A stretch of 55,986 bases of DNA, taken from positions 1-55,986 of the forward strand of contig JAQXNV010000018.1 of assembly GCA_029098185.1 (NCBI GenBank), read 5' to 3'. Made by a program: the position numbers and the translations under genes. The DNA comes from Oscillospiraceae bacterium. Lineage in GTDB: Bacteria; Bacillota; Clostridia; Oscillospirales; Acutalibacteraceae. The notes under the pieces are model-generated. The model saw only the letters and a program-made list of their open reading frames with translations, had not been told where the DNA came from and did not search any database. Shown here piece by piece: positions 55,585 to 55,986 of this stretch (position 1 is the stretch's first letter; every line of letters begins with the position of its first letter).

Positions 55585-55986
<402 letters not shown>

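Overview
The window looks like a chromosomal segment of a spore-forming, Gram-positive anaerobe of class Clostridia, most likely order Oscillospirales (the old Ruminococcaceae / Clostridium cluster IV). Four things support this: the style of the partial 16S rRNA at the right end, strong AGGAGG ribosome-binding sites with frequent TTG and GTG starts, sporulation genes (gerW, spoVM), and gene order typical of Firmicutes. The DNA is moderately GC-rich, and -35/-10 boxes with 17-bp spacing are easy to see. Almost every gene is ordinary core or metabolic chromosome. I see no prophage, complete insertion sequence, CRISPR array or integron.

Layout. 1-3200: initiator tRNA, a secreted cohesin-like/cadherin-like wall or membrane protein, a CrtO-like acyltransferase and a HAD phosphatase. 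3300-9600: malic enzyme, HtrA protease, and the branched-chain amino-acid genes ilvB-ilvN and ilvC. 9900-15050: the heat-shock group hrcA-grpE-dnaK under a perfect CIRCE operator, then dnaJ on its own promoter. 15100-18700: a GntR regulator followed by a truncated ABC ATPase remnant, then secA on the minus strand. 18900-23430: an IscU-like scaffold gene with a GGGtGRT-family gene, leuC, leuD and a Bcp-type peroxiredoxin. 23500-27300: a metal-resistance operon (ArsR/CadC-type repressor, free-standing HMA protein, P1B-ATPase) and a PRK06851-like P-loop protein.

27400-33220: a complete urease cluster, ureABC-E-F-G-D. A 317-base hairpin-rich gap lies between ureC and ureE, and a strong hairpin lies between ureE and ureF. 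33280-36940: a DUF4364 gene, a tryptophan T-box with an orphan type-2 trpB, an acetyltransferase fragment and metA. 37000-42700: M50 protease, scpA-scpB, DUF2953, gerW, a D,D-carboxypeptidase and rluB. 42750-55260: the conserved Firmicutes macro-cluster remA-gmk-rpoZ-priA-def-fmt-rsmB-rlmN-prpC-prkC-rsgA-thiN, ending in two tiny genes, one of which is spoVM. 55340 to the end: a strong rRNA promoter and the first ~400 bases of 16S rRNA.

How it fits together. Pyruvate enters branched-chain synthesis through IlvBN, IlvC and LeuCD, and malic enzyme supplies pyruvate. HrcA/CIRCE controls chaperones. The kinase/phosphatase pair PrkC/PrpC sits among translation and replication housekeeping genes. 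Urease would supply ammonia. The least explained parts are the structured ureC-ureE gap, the IscU-like/GGGtGRT pair, the 56-residue cysteine-rich membrane protein beside spoVM, and the GntR regulator whose transporter has decayed.
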